Positions 8,507 to 17,866 of a stretch of 64,000 nt of DNA are shown piece by piece; within the stretch, counting starts at the first letter, position 1, and the number at the start of each line of letters is the position of its first letter. A program made the position numbers and the translations under genes. Location: the NCBI GenBank assembly GCA_965237485.1, contig CBDEFQ010000006.1, positions 496,001 to 560,000 on the forward strand, given 5' to 3'. The notes below the pieces were generated by a model. That model saw only the letters and a program-made list of their open reading frames with translations, was not told the origin of the DNA and searched no databases. Origin of the DNA: JAAELZ01 sp965237485 (lineage in GTDB: Bacteria; Pseudomonadota; Gammaproteobacteria; Arenicellales; Poriferihabitantaceae).

Positions 8507-9777
8507 CACTGCTGTCCCGTTAACTTTCACAGCAACGAAAATTGATTAGGGTTAAGGTTTGGGTGATGCATCGGGTCCCCTCGCAACAGTGCCATTAAAT
8601 CACGTTTTTCAAACAAATTAAGCTGCAATACCCTCAATATTTGTTGCATCGTTTTGCCCGCCTTCGACTGCAATTTGATGAACATCAGTATTAGGTAAAT
8701 ACATAACGCAATCCATATTTGGGTCAATACTGCGTTCTTGCTGGTGCCGATAAATGACTTCACCTTTAAGTTCTGCTTGATCCACTTGAAGAATAATTCC
8801 ACCTGCCATCTGGCTTTATAAATATCGGCGATAGTTTGAGCACTGAGCTTAAAGTGGTTGGTTAAAAACACATAATGCTTGCCTGTAGTGGCATCGCGAT
8901 AACCAATACGGCGTAATCGAATCGAACACTCCTTTGCTGCTTTGACCCCCGTGAATTCAATCGTTTGATCACTGCTAAGTCCCGTTCCCTTGCGTACACT
9001 ATGTCGCTTGATAAGGCGGTATGCAGCATTCTTCTTTAATCGTGTGACAAAGTATATTCCCTTGTCATTCAATTGCTTATACCAAGCATAGTCGTTGTAT
9101 CCACGATCAATAACTACAATGCTGCCTTTCGGGAAAGCTACTTTCCTGCCTGCAGTAACATCAGCACATTTACCCTCGGTGATATTAACAAACTCAGGTA
9201 AGTAACCATCATGATTCAGGCCTACATGCAGTTTGATTGCCCCTTTAGTTGATCGAAAGTCTGCCCATGGGAAAACCGATAACAGATCAATGGTAGATGA
9301 GTCCAGCGAATACAGGGGATTCTTGAAACGAAAGTTATGCCCTGGCGTTTTGCTCTGACAGCGCTTGAGTAATTGAGAGAATAGCGCTTCATAAAGGCTC
9401 GAAGGCTTGTTCTCATTGATGCGTGAAAGATTGGACCGCGTTAACACTGCACTACCAAGATGATACAAGCGGTGTGATTGAGCACTGACATTATCAACAA
9501 TATCACGCAAGCTATGACGGCCAGTCAATTGAGCTATACTCAGGCTCACGAACTGTGACCAACGAGACGCTCTGCGGAATGAACGCCCCGAATGATGTTG
9601 AATTGCGAGTGCCTCGAATTCATGTCTCGGAACAATTTTGAGTATTTGATTTAGAACGGTATTACAATGTGACATGGTCTGATTTTCCTATTTGATTCAA
9701 CGGTTTATCGCTAAACGTATTTTATCAAATTGAGAGAAAATCAGGCCTGTTTCTTTAGTGTTAACGGGACAGCAGTG
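8507..9777 (-). mobile_element. IS4-family element, copy 1
   Basis: 1271-bp element bounded by perfect 18-bp inverted ends CACTGCTGTCCCGTTAAC and flanked by the 9-bp direct repeat ACTAAATCT (8498-8506 and 9778-9786). It interrupts the DUF2288 gene. A second copy of 1274 bp is at 56931-58204 in the same orientation. Confidence 0.97.
8527..9675 (-). CDS. IS4-family transposase, one codon missing near the catalytic Asp
   Basis: 382-residue transposase: N-terminal DUF4372-type domain (PRHEFEALAIQHHSGRSFR), first aspartate in LDSSTIDL, second in VVIDRGYND, and the C-terminal YKARWQVELFFKWIKQNLK box of IS4 enzymes. Compared with the copy at 56951 one codon (Cys) is missing just after STIDL, five residues past the first catalytic aspartate, so this copy may be inactive. 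Confidence 0.95.
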   Translation of the reverse strand: MSHCNTVLNQILKIVPRHEFEALAIQHHSGRSFRRASRWSQFVSLSIAQLTGRHSLRDIVDNVSAQSHRLYHLGSAVLTRSNLSRINENKPSSLYEALFSQLLKRCQSKTPGHNFRFKNPLYSLDSSTIDLLSVFPWADFRSTKGAIKLHVGLNHDGYLPEFVNITEGKCADVTAGRKVAFPKGSIVVIDRGYNDYAWYKQLNDKGIYFVTRLKKNAAYRLIKRHSVRKGTGLSSDQTIEFTGVKAAKECSIRLRRIGYRDATTGKHYVFLTNHFKLSAQTIADIYKARWQVELFFKWIKQNLKVKSFIGTSKNAVLTQIWIALCIYLILMFIKLQSKAGKTMQQILRVLQLNLFEKRDLMALLRGDPMHHPNLNPNQFSLL

Positions 9778-9915
9778 ACTAAATCTAAATGTCTGTCGAC
9801 CGATATCAAACTACCTTGGGCGAAGAAGCGCTCGATTTCTGTCCAGTTCACCTTTGCAGTTTCCAAGTTAATTTTTGTGCGTTTAAGCTCGCTGAGTTCT
9901 TGCGGGTCTTTGGGT

Positions 9916-10896
9916 TCAAGCATCGGTTAGCTCTCCACAAATATTGCGCGGCATTAGGGTACGTATCATCGATTTGGGGTATCCCAAATGCAGTAACACC
10001 ATGATTTTGGTTAAAGCGGCTTCGGTGGTCATGTCTTTGCCATCGATTACCTCTATATCATGCAGTGCTTGGCTGATTGCGTAAACATCTAAGTCTACCC
10101 CGCCCGCATGGCATTGGGTTACCGCCAACAAAAGAGTGCCTTCTGTGCTGGCGTTTTTAAGCGACTTAATCAGCTCAATATTTTGATCTGCTAAGGTTCC
10201 TACGCCGTAGACCTCAAGTATGATGGCATCAGGTTTGTTATCTAATATTGTTGTTATTTGCTTAAGGCTAAGTGCAGGGGTTATTTTTAATACCCAAACG
10301 TTGATGTCCTCAAATGGCCGTCTTGGTTGGGTGAAGTCAAAGCCTATGGCGGTTGAGTTCACTTGCATCGTTTGCTGCTTTGGCGCGGCAAATGCGGCTA
10401 GGCCATTAGCGTCCACTTTAACGCTACGCGCCCCAAGAATAAGTTGCCCAGCAAAGCTTACAAAAATGCCATTGCTTAGTGCTGTGCTGTGTTCGACTGC
10501 TTCAACAAAGTTAGATTGAGCATCACCACCTTCGTAGCCTAATGGATATTGTGAGCCGGTTAAGATTACGGGCTTATCAATACGTTGATGCAGTAAAAAA
10601 CTGAGTGCGCTGGCGGTGTACGCCATCGAATCAGTGCCATGTATTAGGATTACAGCATTACTTTGTACATGCTTAATTACTGACTCGGCTAACTGGTTCC
10701 AATGTTCGGGTTGCATATTGGCGCTGTCGAGTAGAGGAGACAAAGACTGTACTTGCCACTTCAGTCCTCTAGCTTCAAACGGTGCTAAAAGGGGTGCAAT
10801 GCATTGTGCGAGTTCGCCATGCGGAACCAAGCCGTTTGCAGTAGGCTGCATGCCAAAAGTGCCACCCGTATATAGTATGAGAAGGTTTTTATTCAA
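9916..10896 (-). CDS. ansA: L-asparaginase, type I-like
   Basis: Hydrolyses asparagine to aspartate and ammonia. The first catalytic threonine sits in LYTGGTFGM at the N-terminus and the second catalytic motif in ILIHGTDSMAYTAS; KPVILTGSQYPL follows, as in cytoplasmic (type I) enzymes; no signal peptide. The start chosen is TTG at 10896 (Leu-Asn-Lys-Asn-Leu-Leu), because it places the TGGT motif where it normally lies; an in-frame extension reaches ATG 11004 but overlaps the divergent exported-protein gene. Its end overlaps the DUF2288 start. Confidence 0.88.
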   Translation of the reverse strand: MNKNLLILYTGGTFGMQPTANGLVPHGELAQCIAPLLAPFEARGLKWQVQSLSPLLDSANMQPEHWNQLAESVIKHVQSNAVILIHGTDSMAYTASALSFLLHQRIDKPVILTGSQYPLGYEGGDAQSNFVEAVEHSTALSNGIFVSFAGQLILGARSVKVDANGLAAFAAPKQQTMQVNSTAIGFDFTQPRRPFEDINVWVLKITPALSLKQITTILDNKPDAIILEVYGVGTLADQNIELIKSLKNASTEGTLLLAVTQCHAGGVDLDVYAISQALHDIEVIDGKDMTTEAALTKIMVLLHLGYPKSMIRTLMPRNICGELTDA

Positions 10897-10972
10897 AGCG
10901 TGAAAACTATTGTTGCTCGGTTGACTCAAACACCAATAATACCTTGAGAGGTCGCTACGGCGAACAAAGATT

Positions 10973-11380
10973 ATGATGAAACTTAAAATTAAGCTATTTC
11001 TCAAAACAAGCTTAGCACTTGTAGTGCTGATACACCCTGCTTTGGTTTTGGCAGCGGGTGATGCAGATGTCGTTAAAGTTGAAACAAAACAAAGCAGCGA
11101 TAATTCTTGGACGTTTACGGTGACCGTTAATCACCCAGATACTGGTTGGGAAGACTATGCCAATGGCTGGGGCGTGCTTTTGCCTAACGGAGAAGTGATA
11201 AAGCCCAATGCACAGAACCAATTTACACGCACCTTATGGCACCCACATGTGGGGGAGCAGCCGTTTACCCGCAGCCAAAACGGTATTGTAATTCCGGACG
11301 ATGTAAACACAGTTATCGTTCGCGCTCATGATCTAAAAGATGGGTTTGGAGGCAAAGAGCAGCAGGTTTCTCTTAATTAA
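10973..11380 (+). CDS. Small exported protein of unknown function
   Basis: 135 residues with an N-terminal signal peptide (KLKIKLFLKTSLALVVLIHP then ALVLAA, probable cleavage after residue ~27). The mature part is beta-rich and contains TVTVNHPDTGWEDYANGW and NTVIVRAHDLKDGFGG. The first two codons are both ATG; either could start. Divergent from the asparaginase gene. The family is one of small conserved periplasmic proteins; I do not assign a function. Confidence 0.75.
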   Translation: MMKLKIKLFLKTSLALVVLIHPALVLAAGDADVVKVETKQSSDNSWTFTVTVNHPDTGWEDYANGWGVLLPNGEVIKPNAQNQFTRTLWHPHVGEQPFTRSQNGIVIPDDVNTVIVRAHDLKDGFGGKEQQVSLN

Positions 11381-11420
11381 GATTCAATTACTTTACTCTT
11401 AACTATAGGGGTTAATTCTA

Positions 11421-11527
11421 CGAGGCTTTAGTACTCTTTCAAAATGCTCATTTATACATGTAAACTACGCTTTTTCTCTCATTTTTGCCTAGTATTTTCT
11501 ACGCTCGCTACGGCATGCTGGGGTCTC
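11421..11527. repeat. MITE-like intergenic repeat, copy 2 (inverted, diverged)
   Basis: Reverse complement matches 6839-6935 over about 95 bp (GTAGCGAGCG, AAAAATGAG, AAAAAGCG, ATGAGCATTTTGA shared with scattered mismatches). The distal part next to 11421 is shorter and diverged, so only one terminal repeat is clear (GCATGCTGGGGTCTC at 11513-11527). Confidence 0.6.
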
Positions 11528-11847
11528 TATAAAGTAAATATTAGTACGTTTTTATGTACGATATTTAGGCTCAGGGTTGGGATAAAACTATATCCATTCA
11601 CTCGAAATTTGTGTGTTAAGGTATTCGAATATTTTGTTCGAACCCTCGCTCCAAGATGCAACGCAAAGGTGAAATGGGACATATATACACACCGCAGAAT
11701 AAGTGGTTTTTGAACATTACATGAAACCAGTGTTTGCCAAACACGATACCCCCAACGCCACCCTGCAAATTCGTCGTCCCATCGGTGGAGCATTTAACAA
11801 TGCTCAAGATCTCCAAGCAGCACTACCGCGCGTCATGAGGTGTGTTC
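11528..11847. other. Intergenic stretch without recognised gene
   Basis: About 320 bases between the repeat and the histidine-kinase start. Short open frames exist on both strands, for example a 44-codon frame from the ATG near 11720, but none resembles a known protein. A GAGG ribosome site at 11837-11840 precedes the GTG taken as kinase start. Confidence 0.4.
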
Positions 11848-11947
11848 GTGATTAGTATAATTGACTGGTACAACAAAGCCCATGGTATTGGTAAAGGGAT
11901 TTACCCAACCCGCATTGCTGGTTATTTGTTTGGGGTCTTAACTTTAG

Positions 11948-13341
11948 GAGTTATGCCCGAATCTGGTGTATGAGGCATTTTCTTCAAGCGGCCTCGGTTT
12001 GATCTGAGTAGTCATTAGTTTGCTCTATTCCATCTTTAAATGGAACCCCTTGAATCACTTTTGCTAGATAGGCGAACCCGCGTATTCGGTTCCACTTTTT
12101 CTCTGCGCACTGACCCAGCTTGAACATCATACTTAACATGCCATCACGGCTAAGACATCCCTTGCATCGTTTGGTACGGTGTCGGATAGTCGCGAATGTT
12201 GATTCAATTGGATTCGTAGTACGTATGCTCATCCAGTGCTTGGCAGGGAACGAGTAGAACGTCATTAACTCTTCGCGATCTTTTTCCAAGCACTGCGTGG
12301 CTTTTGGATACTTGTCTTGACAGGTTTTAATGAATAATTGATAGGCGCTTTGCGCCGCTTCTTTGGTTTCTTCCTGCCAAATGTTATGCAGAGCTGCTTT
12401 TGCTTTGGGCTGCACCGATTTAGGCAGCTTGTTCAGCACGTTGGCCGTTTTATGCACCCAGCACCGTTGATGTTTAGTGCCAGGATAGACTTCTTCCAGG
12501 GCATTCCAAAAGCCTAAAGCACCATCACCGATGCCCAGCTCTGGTTGATTCAGGCCTCGCTCCTTGAGTGCCAACAACACCTCTCGCCAACTCTGCGTAG
12601 ACTCTCGCTCACCGTCTTCAATCGCCAGTAATTTCTTGTGACCGCGCTCATTCACTCCGATGACAACTAAGGCACAGAGTCGGCCCTCATCGCCGCGCAG
12701 GCCGCTGTGTATCCCGTCCGCCCATAGATAAACCCATCGATCTCGATCTAAACCTTCTCTATTCCAATCCTTGTACTCCTGAGACCACGTTGCTTTGAGC
12801 TTACTCACTGTGCTTGATGATAACCCAGTCGCTGATTGACCCACTAGCACGCTCAGTGCATCCCCCATTTCTCCAGTGCTGACACCCTTGAGATACAGCC
12901 AAGGCAAGGCCGCTTCCAGTGTTCTCGTTTTACGCACATACGGCGGCACTAAAGCAGATCGAAAGGTGATCGGTACTCCAGTGCGGGAGCGCACCTTGGG
13001 GATACGTACTTTGACTGGGCCGATCCCGGTTTGCAGTTCACGTTCTGGCAAATAGCCGTTACGAACGACACCAGCGTGTCCTGAATCTGAGACTTTGTCA
13101 CAATTGCGATACAGCAGTTCAGATAACTCACTCTCGACCGCGGTTTGAATGAGTTGCCTAGCACCATTGCGAATCAATTCTTGCAGCGGATCGATGCTTT
13201 GCTCTGGCTTTTCAAAGGAAATAATTTTATTCTGTTTCATAGTGGCGTATGTCTGTGGAAGTTTAAGTTGTTGTAAACTCAACTCATCCCGATACGCCGC
13301 TTTTAGTCAACTACTCCATACACCACTTTCAGGCATAACTC
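11948..13341 (-). mobile_element. IS256-family element, copy 1
   Basis: 1394 bp with inverted ends GAGTTATGCCCGAATCTGG / GAGTTATGCCTGAAAGTGG (outer GAGTTATGCC perfect) and the 9-bp duplication TAACTTTAG (11939-11947, 13342-13350), as expected for IS256. Splits the kinase gene. An almost identical full copy is at 27720-29113. Confidence 0.96.
11984..13282 (-). CDS. IS256-family transposase
   Basis: 432-residue mutator-type transposase: YLWADGIHSGLRGDEGRLC carries the first catalytic aspartate, GDGALGFWNAL the second, and SIRTTNPIESTFATIRHRTK the glutamate-containing signature. Complete frame. A start at the internal ATG (MKQNK, 14 codons later) is also possible. Confidence 0.95.
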   Translation of the reverse strand: MSLQQLKLPQTYATMKQNKIISFEKPEQSIDPLQELIRNGARQLIQTAVESELSELLYRNCDKVSDSGHAGVVRNGYLPERELQTGIGPVKVRIPKVRSRTGVPITFRSALVPPYVRKTRTLEAALPWLYLKGVSTGEMGDALSVLVGQSATGLSSSTVSKLKATWSQEYKDWNREGLDRDRWVYLWADGIHSGLRGDEGRLCALVVIGVNERGHKKLLAIEDGERESTQSWREVLLALKERGLNQPELGIGDGALGFWNALEEVYPGTKHQRCWVHKTANVLNKLPKSVQPKAKAALHNIWQEETKEAAQSAYQLFIKTCQDKYPKATQCLEKDREELMTFYSFPAKHWMSIRTTNPIESTFATIRHRTKRCKGCLSRDGMLSMMFKLGQCAEKKWNRIRGFAYLAKVIQGVPFKDGIEQTNDYSDQTEAA

Positions 13342-13681
13342 TAACTTTAGTAGCCTACCGTCAGACATTTTCTGCGCTATCTGCAATCGACATTACACTC
13401 GTCTTGGGGTTTCTTGTTTATCCGCATATAGCGATGTGGTTTTATGTTAAACGCGGATGCTCTAGTGCGTTAGAAAAATTATATTTGCATATAGATATGT
13501 TCCTAATTGGCGGCTTTATTTATCAAGTTGATATGTTTCCGATTGTCAATCAGCGTTTAAAACTGGACACCTGTCAGCGAGTAAAACTGAACAATTAAAT
13601 ACAATAATATTTCTTTATCATCAACTCAAGTGAAGCGTAGCGAAACTTGAGTTGATGAATCAATCCTGCTTTCTTGCGATG

Positions 13682-14434
13682 TTATTTTTTAGTGACAGTC
13701 TTGAGCTTTGCTTTAGTGCTAGACTGCTTGAATCGATATGAGTCGTTACCCGTTTCAATAATTGAGCAATGATGAGTCACTCTGTCGAGCAAAGCCGTGG
13801 TCATTTTCTCGTCGCCAAATACCTGCACCCATTCACTGAAATTAAGCTTGGTGGTAAACACGATGGAGGTTTTCTCGTATAGCTTGCTGATCAGGTGGAA
13901 TAATAGTGCGCCACCCGATGCGGGGAAGGGTAAATATCCCAGCTCATCGAATATCACCGCATCTAACGGTTGCATAATTCGTGCTAGCCGCCCCTGCTTC
14001 TCATCCTGCTGTTCTTTGATCAGCAGATTAACCAGGTCCACCACATTGTAAAACCGAACCCGATGACCTGAATGAATGGCTTTAATGCCTAAGGCCGTAG
14101 CTAAATGGGTTTTGCCTGTTCCAGTGCCACCGACAAAGATGAGGTTATGGGCTCTGTCCATATAGTCAGCCTGAGACAAATCCTCGATGAGCGCGGGTTC
14201 AACTTCGCTCTGGGTAAAGTCAAATTGCTGTAAATCACGGTGATGAGGGAATTTAGCCACCTTCATTGGGTAGTTAAGCCGCCTCACTTCTCGGTCCGTT
14301 CGCTCGGCATCCATCAATTTAATTAACCCAGATTGCAACGTTACTTTAGAACGAGGCGAATCTATCAACTCAGGTAAGCATGGTGCCATACCGTGTAGTT
14401 TAAGGGCTTTAAGATCATCAACAAGTTCAAGCAT
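13682..14434 (-). CDS. istB: IS21 helper ATPase IstB
   Basis: 250-residue AAA+ ATPase with Walker A GGTGTGKTH near residue 100 and Walker B AVIFDELGYLP near 165; the N-terminal LKALKLHGMA segment is the usual IstB start. It overlaps the end of the istA frame by 8 nt. IstB proteins select the target and stimulate the transposase. Confidence 0.95.
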   Translation of the reverse strand: MLELVDDLKALKLHGMAPCLPELIDSPRSKVTLQSGLIKLMDAERTDREVRRLNYPMKVAKFPHHRDLQQFDFTQSEVEPALIEDLSQADYMDRAHNLIFVGGTGTGKTHLATALGIKAIHSGHRVRFYNVVDLVNLLIKEQQDEKQGRLARIMQPLDAVIFDELGYLPFPASGGALLFHLISKLYEKTSIVFTTKLNFSEWVQVFGDEKMTTALLDRVTHHCSIIETGNDSYRFKQSSTKAKLKTVTKK

Positions 14435-15977
14435 GGCTCACCTCCGCGCACAGCGGGTCATAGCGGGTCACGTTCGCTGCCGAGGGGACAGCTAATACAG
14501 GCGCATTGGTAATTGTCATCACTTGGGCCGAATCAGGTTCCGTTAACCGATGCACCAAATTGGTAATGACTGATAGCTGAGTCGTATTGGCATCTAATGC
14601 CCGCTCACAGGCCACCGTGACTGTTTCCAAGCCATGCTGGTGAATCAATAGTAACAATGGTACAAACTCTCGGTCACCGCCATCACGTTTGAGGTACTGT
14701 TTTTTGAGTGTTAGCCGCGCCTTGGGTAAATCCCAATCAACAAACGGTGCGCCCTTGCGTAATGCGCCAGGTTTAATCTCCAGTACGGGCAGATAATGCC
14801 AAGGATCAAAGATCATTTGATGACGACCGAAACAGCGAGCATGTGAAGTCACTTCCACATCGTCAACCACGACTTTAATCCTATCTGCATAGGCTCTAAC
14901 AGAAACAGCTTGGCCAACATACCGACAGGGTACGGAGTATTAATGGCGGTCGTAGTGCACCACACCGGTTTTATGCACACGCGCCAAACGCTCATAATAT
15001 CCATCAAAGGCTACCATCGCGGGACGTAAGCTCGGCTGCTCCTCGGCAAACACTTCATCAATTAATCTTGATTTGTCAGTCGGGTGTGGGCGTTCACCAA
15101 GTCGAGCACAACGTTGCTCCAGCCATTGGTTTAATTCATCTAAAGCAGCAAAGCGCACCCGTGGAACAAACAGCCTTTGGCGCATAACACCGACCTGACG
15201 TTCAACCTGGCCTTTCTCCCAACCCGCTGCCGGTGTACAGGCAATCGGTTCAATCAGATAATGATTCATCCGGCTTAGAAAGCGGCGATTAAACTCACGC
15301 CGCTTACCCTTAAACAATGCACTGACTATGGTCTTAGGGTGATCGTATATCATCTTCTGAGGTAAGCCCTCAAAGAAATCAAACGCCCGAATATGTGCAT
15401 CAAACACCCTCTCCTGTGTTTCTCTGGGATAGGCCCTAAGATATGATTTACGCGAATGACATAAACGAAAGTGGGCTAGTTTGATCTTGACACCAAACCC
15501 ACCCAGAATGACTTGTTCATGTGACCAATCAAACTGACAGGCTTCACCTGGTGCAAAAACCAATGGCACAAATGCTTGTTTAATACATGACCGCGAGTGA
15601 TCCTTCCACGCTTTGACAAACCGTTGAACGCTGTCATAAGCCCCTCGATACCCTTGCAACTCAATCTCTTCATACAGTTGAACTGCATTACGTCTTTCTC
15701 GCACTGAGCGAGCTGCGTCCACTTCAAGCAAATTGATCAACTGAGGTTTGAACTTATCCAGCTTCGGACAGACTATTGGCACCGACCGCTGATATTCAGG
15801 TTCGCTTGGCGCGTTGTTTAAATATTTATAAATAGTGGTGCGTGATAAATTGAATTCACGCGACACCTCGCTTACTTTGCGACCTTCTACTAAACACAAA
15901 CGTCGTATCTTGGTACATATAGGCATACAAATCACCTGACAGTTTCCTCGGATTAATGGCTCCGAGACAGTTAACAA
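14427..15977 (-). pseudogene. istA: IS21 transposase IstA with internal stop
   Basis: One frame of 516 codons interrupted by a TAA at 14940-14942, right in the conserved segment normally read as YDRN-YSVP. The upstream part (345 residues) holds the HTH domain (VSEVSREFNLSRTTIYKYL), the rve core with CQFDWSHEQ, FFEGLPQKMIYDHPKT and the GWEKGQVERQ motif; the downstream part (CRYVGQAV onward) is the C-terminal domain. A nonsense change is the simplest reading. The element may still move if the core fragment suffices or with trans help. Confidence 0.85.
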
Positions 15978-17036
15978 TAAAGGTGTTCAGTTTTGTACGC
16001 TGATCACCCACGAAACTGTTCATTTTTGCACGCTGTTCAACAGTTTCCGATGGCACTTATCTCGTTTTTCGTTGTGAACTCAGCCACCAATATGGGGGTA
16101 GGAGGACCCCGACTGTTTGTTACCACACTACTGCCGTTTTTCGTGGCGCTTCTAGGGCTTAGTGCCTTGTTTGGAATTGCGCTTCCGTTGTCGCCTGTTC
16201 CTATGCTCGCAAATATATTCTGCCTTCCCTTCTTGGTGTTGGGTACCTTGGGATATCACTACGTCGACCATAAGAGAACACTTGCGTATACCGCTGCGAT
16301 GCACATCATTAGGAAACAAAACGTAGTAATTCAAAAATCTCTGCGTGAAAAAGAATTGCTGCTAAAAGAGGTTCATCATCGCGTTAAAAATAATCTTCAA
16401 ATGGTTTATAGCCTGCTCAACTTGCAGGCCGAACACGTGCAGAATCAATCTGTACTAGACGCGCTTAACATCAGCAAAAATAGAATTCAATCTATGTCTA
16501 TGGTTCATCAAGAACTGTATCAATCTGATGAGGTTAAGTGGGTGGATACCGCGAAATACATTCCTAAACTATTAGCGCATCTGGAGCAGCTATATGAAGA
16601 CCCTTCTGCGCCGATTCAATTAGAACATAAACTAGCATCTATCCTATGCACCATAGGGACAACCGTACCTATAGGTCTTGTGGTAAATGAGATTGTCACC
16701 AACGCGTACCAACATCGTGAGCACGCGAACATAACTACCCTTACTGTGCTTTCTGAGATGAAAGGAGACTCAATGTGGTTGTCTATTGAAGACAATGGTT
16801 CGGGAGTATCCTACTCAGAATTACAGCAAAGCGAAGCCGCAAAGGAGAATAGGTCATTTGGTTTGCAGCTGATTCGAGATTTAGTTGCTCAACTTAAAGG
16901 AACTCTACACATCAAGGCAGACGAGGGCACACAATTTCGCATTGAAATTCCGCTAGAGCAACAAAAATGACATTCGTGAGCTTCTGTTTGACAGCAACTA
17001 CCCCAACAAACGGGGCACCTGCATTTGGTACGGGTT

Positions 17037-17660
17037 ATGAATAACCGCCGAGTCCTCGTGGTAGATGATGAAGTTATCATCGCTCGAGATCTGCAGCGAA
17101 TAGTCAAAAAATTCGGTGTGCAAAAAGTGCAGATTGCTATTAGCTACGAATCTGCCATTGCCAAAATCCTATCGTTACAGCCGCACCTGATTTTGCTTGA
17201 TATCAATCTTAACGCAGATAAAGACGGCATAGCGATTGCAAGTGCGCTGGGCCATATACGTCCTTGCGAGATTATTTTTATTTCAGCGCATTCCGATACT
17301 AAAACAGTAACACGTGCGCAGCTGGAACAACCGTGTAACTTTATCGTTAAACCTTTTGACGAAAGGCAGGTGCAAATTGCGGTTCAATTGGCCCTCGCAA
17401 ACGCTTTGCAACAAACGCAAGAGAATCGTTCTGCTGATTCTGCAACAGTGCTCCTCACAAAAGCTGAAAAGCGTATTACACTGATGATTGCCAATCATCT
17501 CACATCCCAAGAAATTGCCAATCATTTAGGCATATCTTATAAAACGGTAGAAAACCACCGATATAATATATGCCGAAAGTTAAAATTACCGCGAGAGAAA
17601 AACAGCTTATTGTATTGGGCTGCGGATCACAAAAAACCACTTCTAGAGAGCCAGACTTAA
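17037..17660 (+). CDS. LuxR/NarL-type response regulator
   Basis: About 207 residues from the ATG at 17037 (an in-frame ATG at 17025 is possible). Receiver domain: acidic pair in LVVDDEV, phospho-acceptor aspartate in LILLDINLN, switch serine in FISAH, lysine in VKPFDE. C-terminal LuxR HTH: LTSQEIANHLGISYKTVENHRYNI. It lies 54 nt after the split kinase and is its likely partner. With the kinase disrupted it may be unphosphorylated or served by another kinase. Confidence 0.92.
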   Translation: MNNRRVLVVDDEVIIARDLQRIVKKFGVQKVQIAISYESAIAKILSLQPHLILLDINLNADKDGIAIASALGHIRPCEIIFISAHSDTKTVTRAQLEQPCNFIVKPFDERQVQIAVQLALANALQQTQENRSADSATVLLTKAEKRITLMIANHLTSQEIANHLGISYKTVENHRYNICRKLKLPREKNSLLYWAADHKKPLLESQT

Positions 17661-17866
17661 CAAACCACTTTTCCCGTTTTGTAGGGGTTACCCCCTATGT
17701 AACTTCTGCGCGATCTTTATTATAGTGAGTGGTTACCCAAAACAGTAATAAGGGATATTGCGAAAGGCCTAGCACAAAGGCAACTGGTCAAGATGGCGCA
17801 GCGTTCAAATAAAGGGTAACGTCCCCTTTAAAATTAAAATGGGATACAAAAAGTATGAATAAATTT
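17661..17866 (+). promoter_or_regulatory. Leader of the former FG-GAP gene: dyad, promoter-like and structured region
   Basis: Holds a near-perfect dyad TAGGGGTTACCCCCTA (17682-17697), a -10-like TTATAGTG (17720s), and a structured stretch 17759-17820 containing GCACAAAGGCAA, reminiscent of, but not matching fully, the start of class I cyclic-di-GMP riboswitches. It ends in ATGAATAAATTT (17855-17866), the start of a gene cut by the IS5 element; the rest of that gene now lies at 23520-27058 (see finding on inversion). The dyad could be a site for the adjacent LuxR-type regulator; inference only. Confidence 0.4.

Larger units (their letters stand above)
8305..9923 (-). pseudogene. DUF2288-family gene split by IS4
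   Basis: The 5' part starts at ATG 9923 and reads to residue ~49; the 3' part lies at 8305-8506. Removing the IS4 element and one 9-bp target copy joins ...RHLDLV to EVAHAVSDDD... in frame, giving a protein of about 110 residues with the DUF2288 pattern (ETAKVNWTEIERFFAQG near the start, AFQQQKLVQAVT later). Function of the family is unknown. The start overlaps the end of the asparaginase gene by 8 nt, so the two were probably translationally coupled before the insertion. Confidence 0.85.
13544..16042 (-). mobile_element. IS21-family element, copy 1
   Basis: 2499 bp, beginning TGTCAATCAGCG and ending CGCTGTTCAACA (imperfect inverted TG..CA ends), flanked by GTTTCCGAT (13535-13543 and 16043-16051; 8 or 9 bp duplication). 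The target lies in the MASE2 region of the kinase gene and the frame is restored on removal (DMFP-MALIS). A 14-bp inverted repeat (13619-13658) sits beyond istB. Confidence 0.92.
11848..16970 (+). pseudogene. MASE2-domain histidine kinase, split by IS256 and IS21
   Basis: Three coding pieces: 11848-11947, 13351-13543 and 16052-16970. Removing both elements with one target copy each gives one continuous frame of about 400 residues: a MASE2-type membrane sensor (YPTRIAGYLFG..., VYPH-type motif LVYPHIAMWF, NMGVGGPRLF, five or so helices), a HisKA_2 dimerisation domain with phospho-acceptor His in KEVHHRVKNNLQ, and an HATPase domain (VNEIVTNAYQH, IEDNGSGVS). GTG 11848 preceded by GAGG is the probable start. 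The 3' piece alone keeps an open frame of ~300 residues but lacks half the sensor. Partner: the response regulator 54 nt downstream. Confidence 0.85.

Noticed and set aside
13619..13658. Perfect 14-bp inverted repeat as a rho-independent terminator of istB
   Set aside because: No T-rich tail on the istB side; kept only as a structural feature of the IS21 end.
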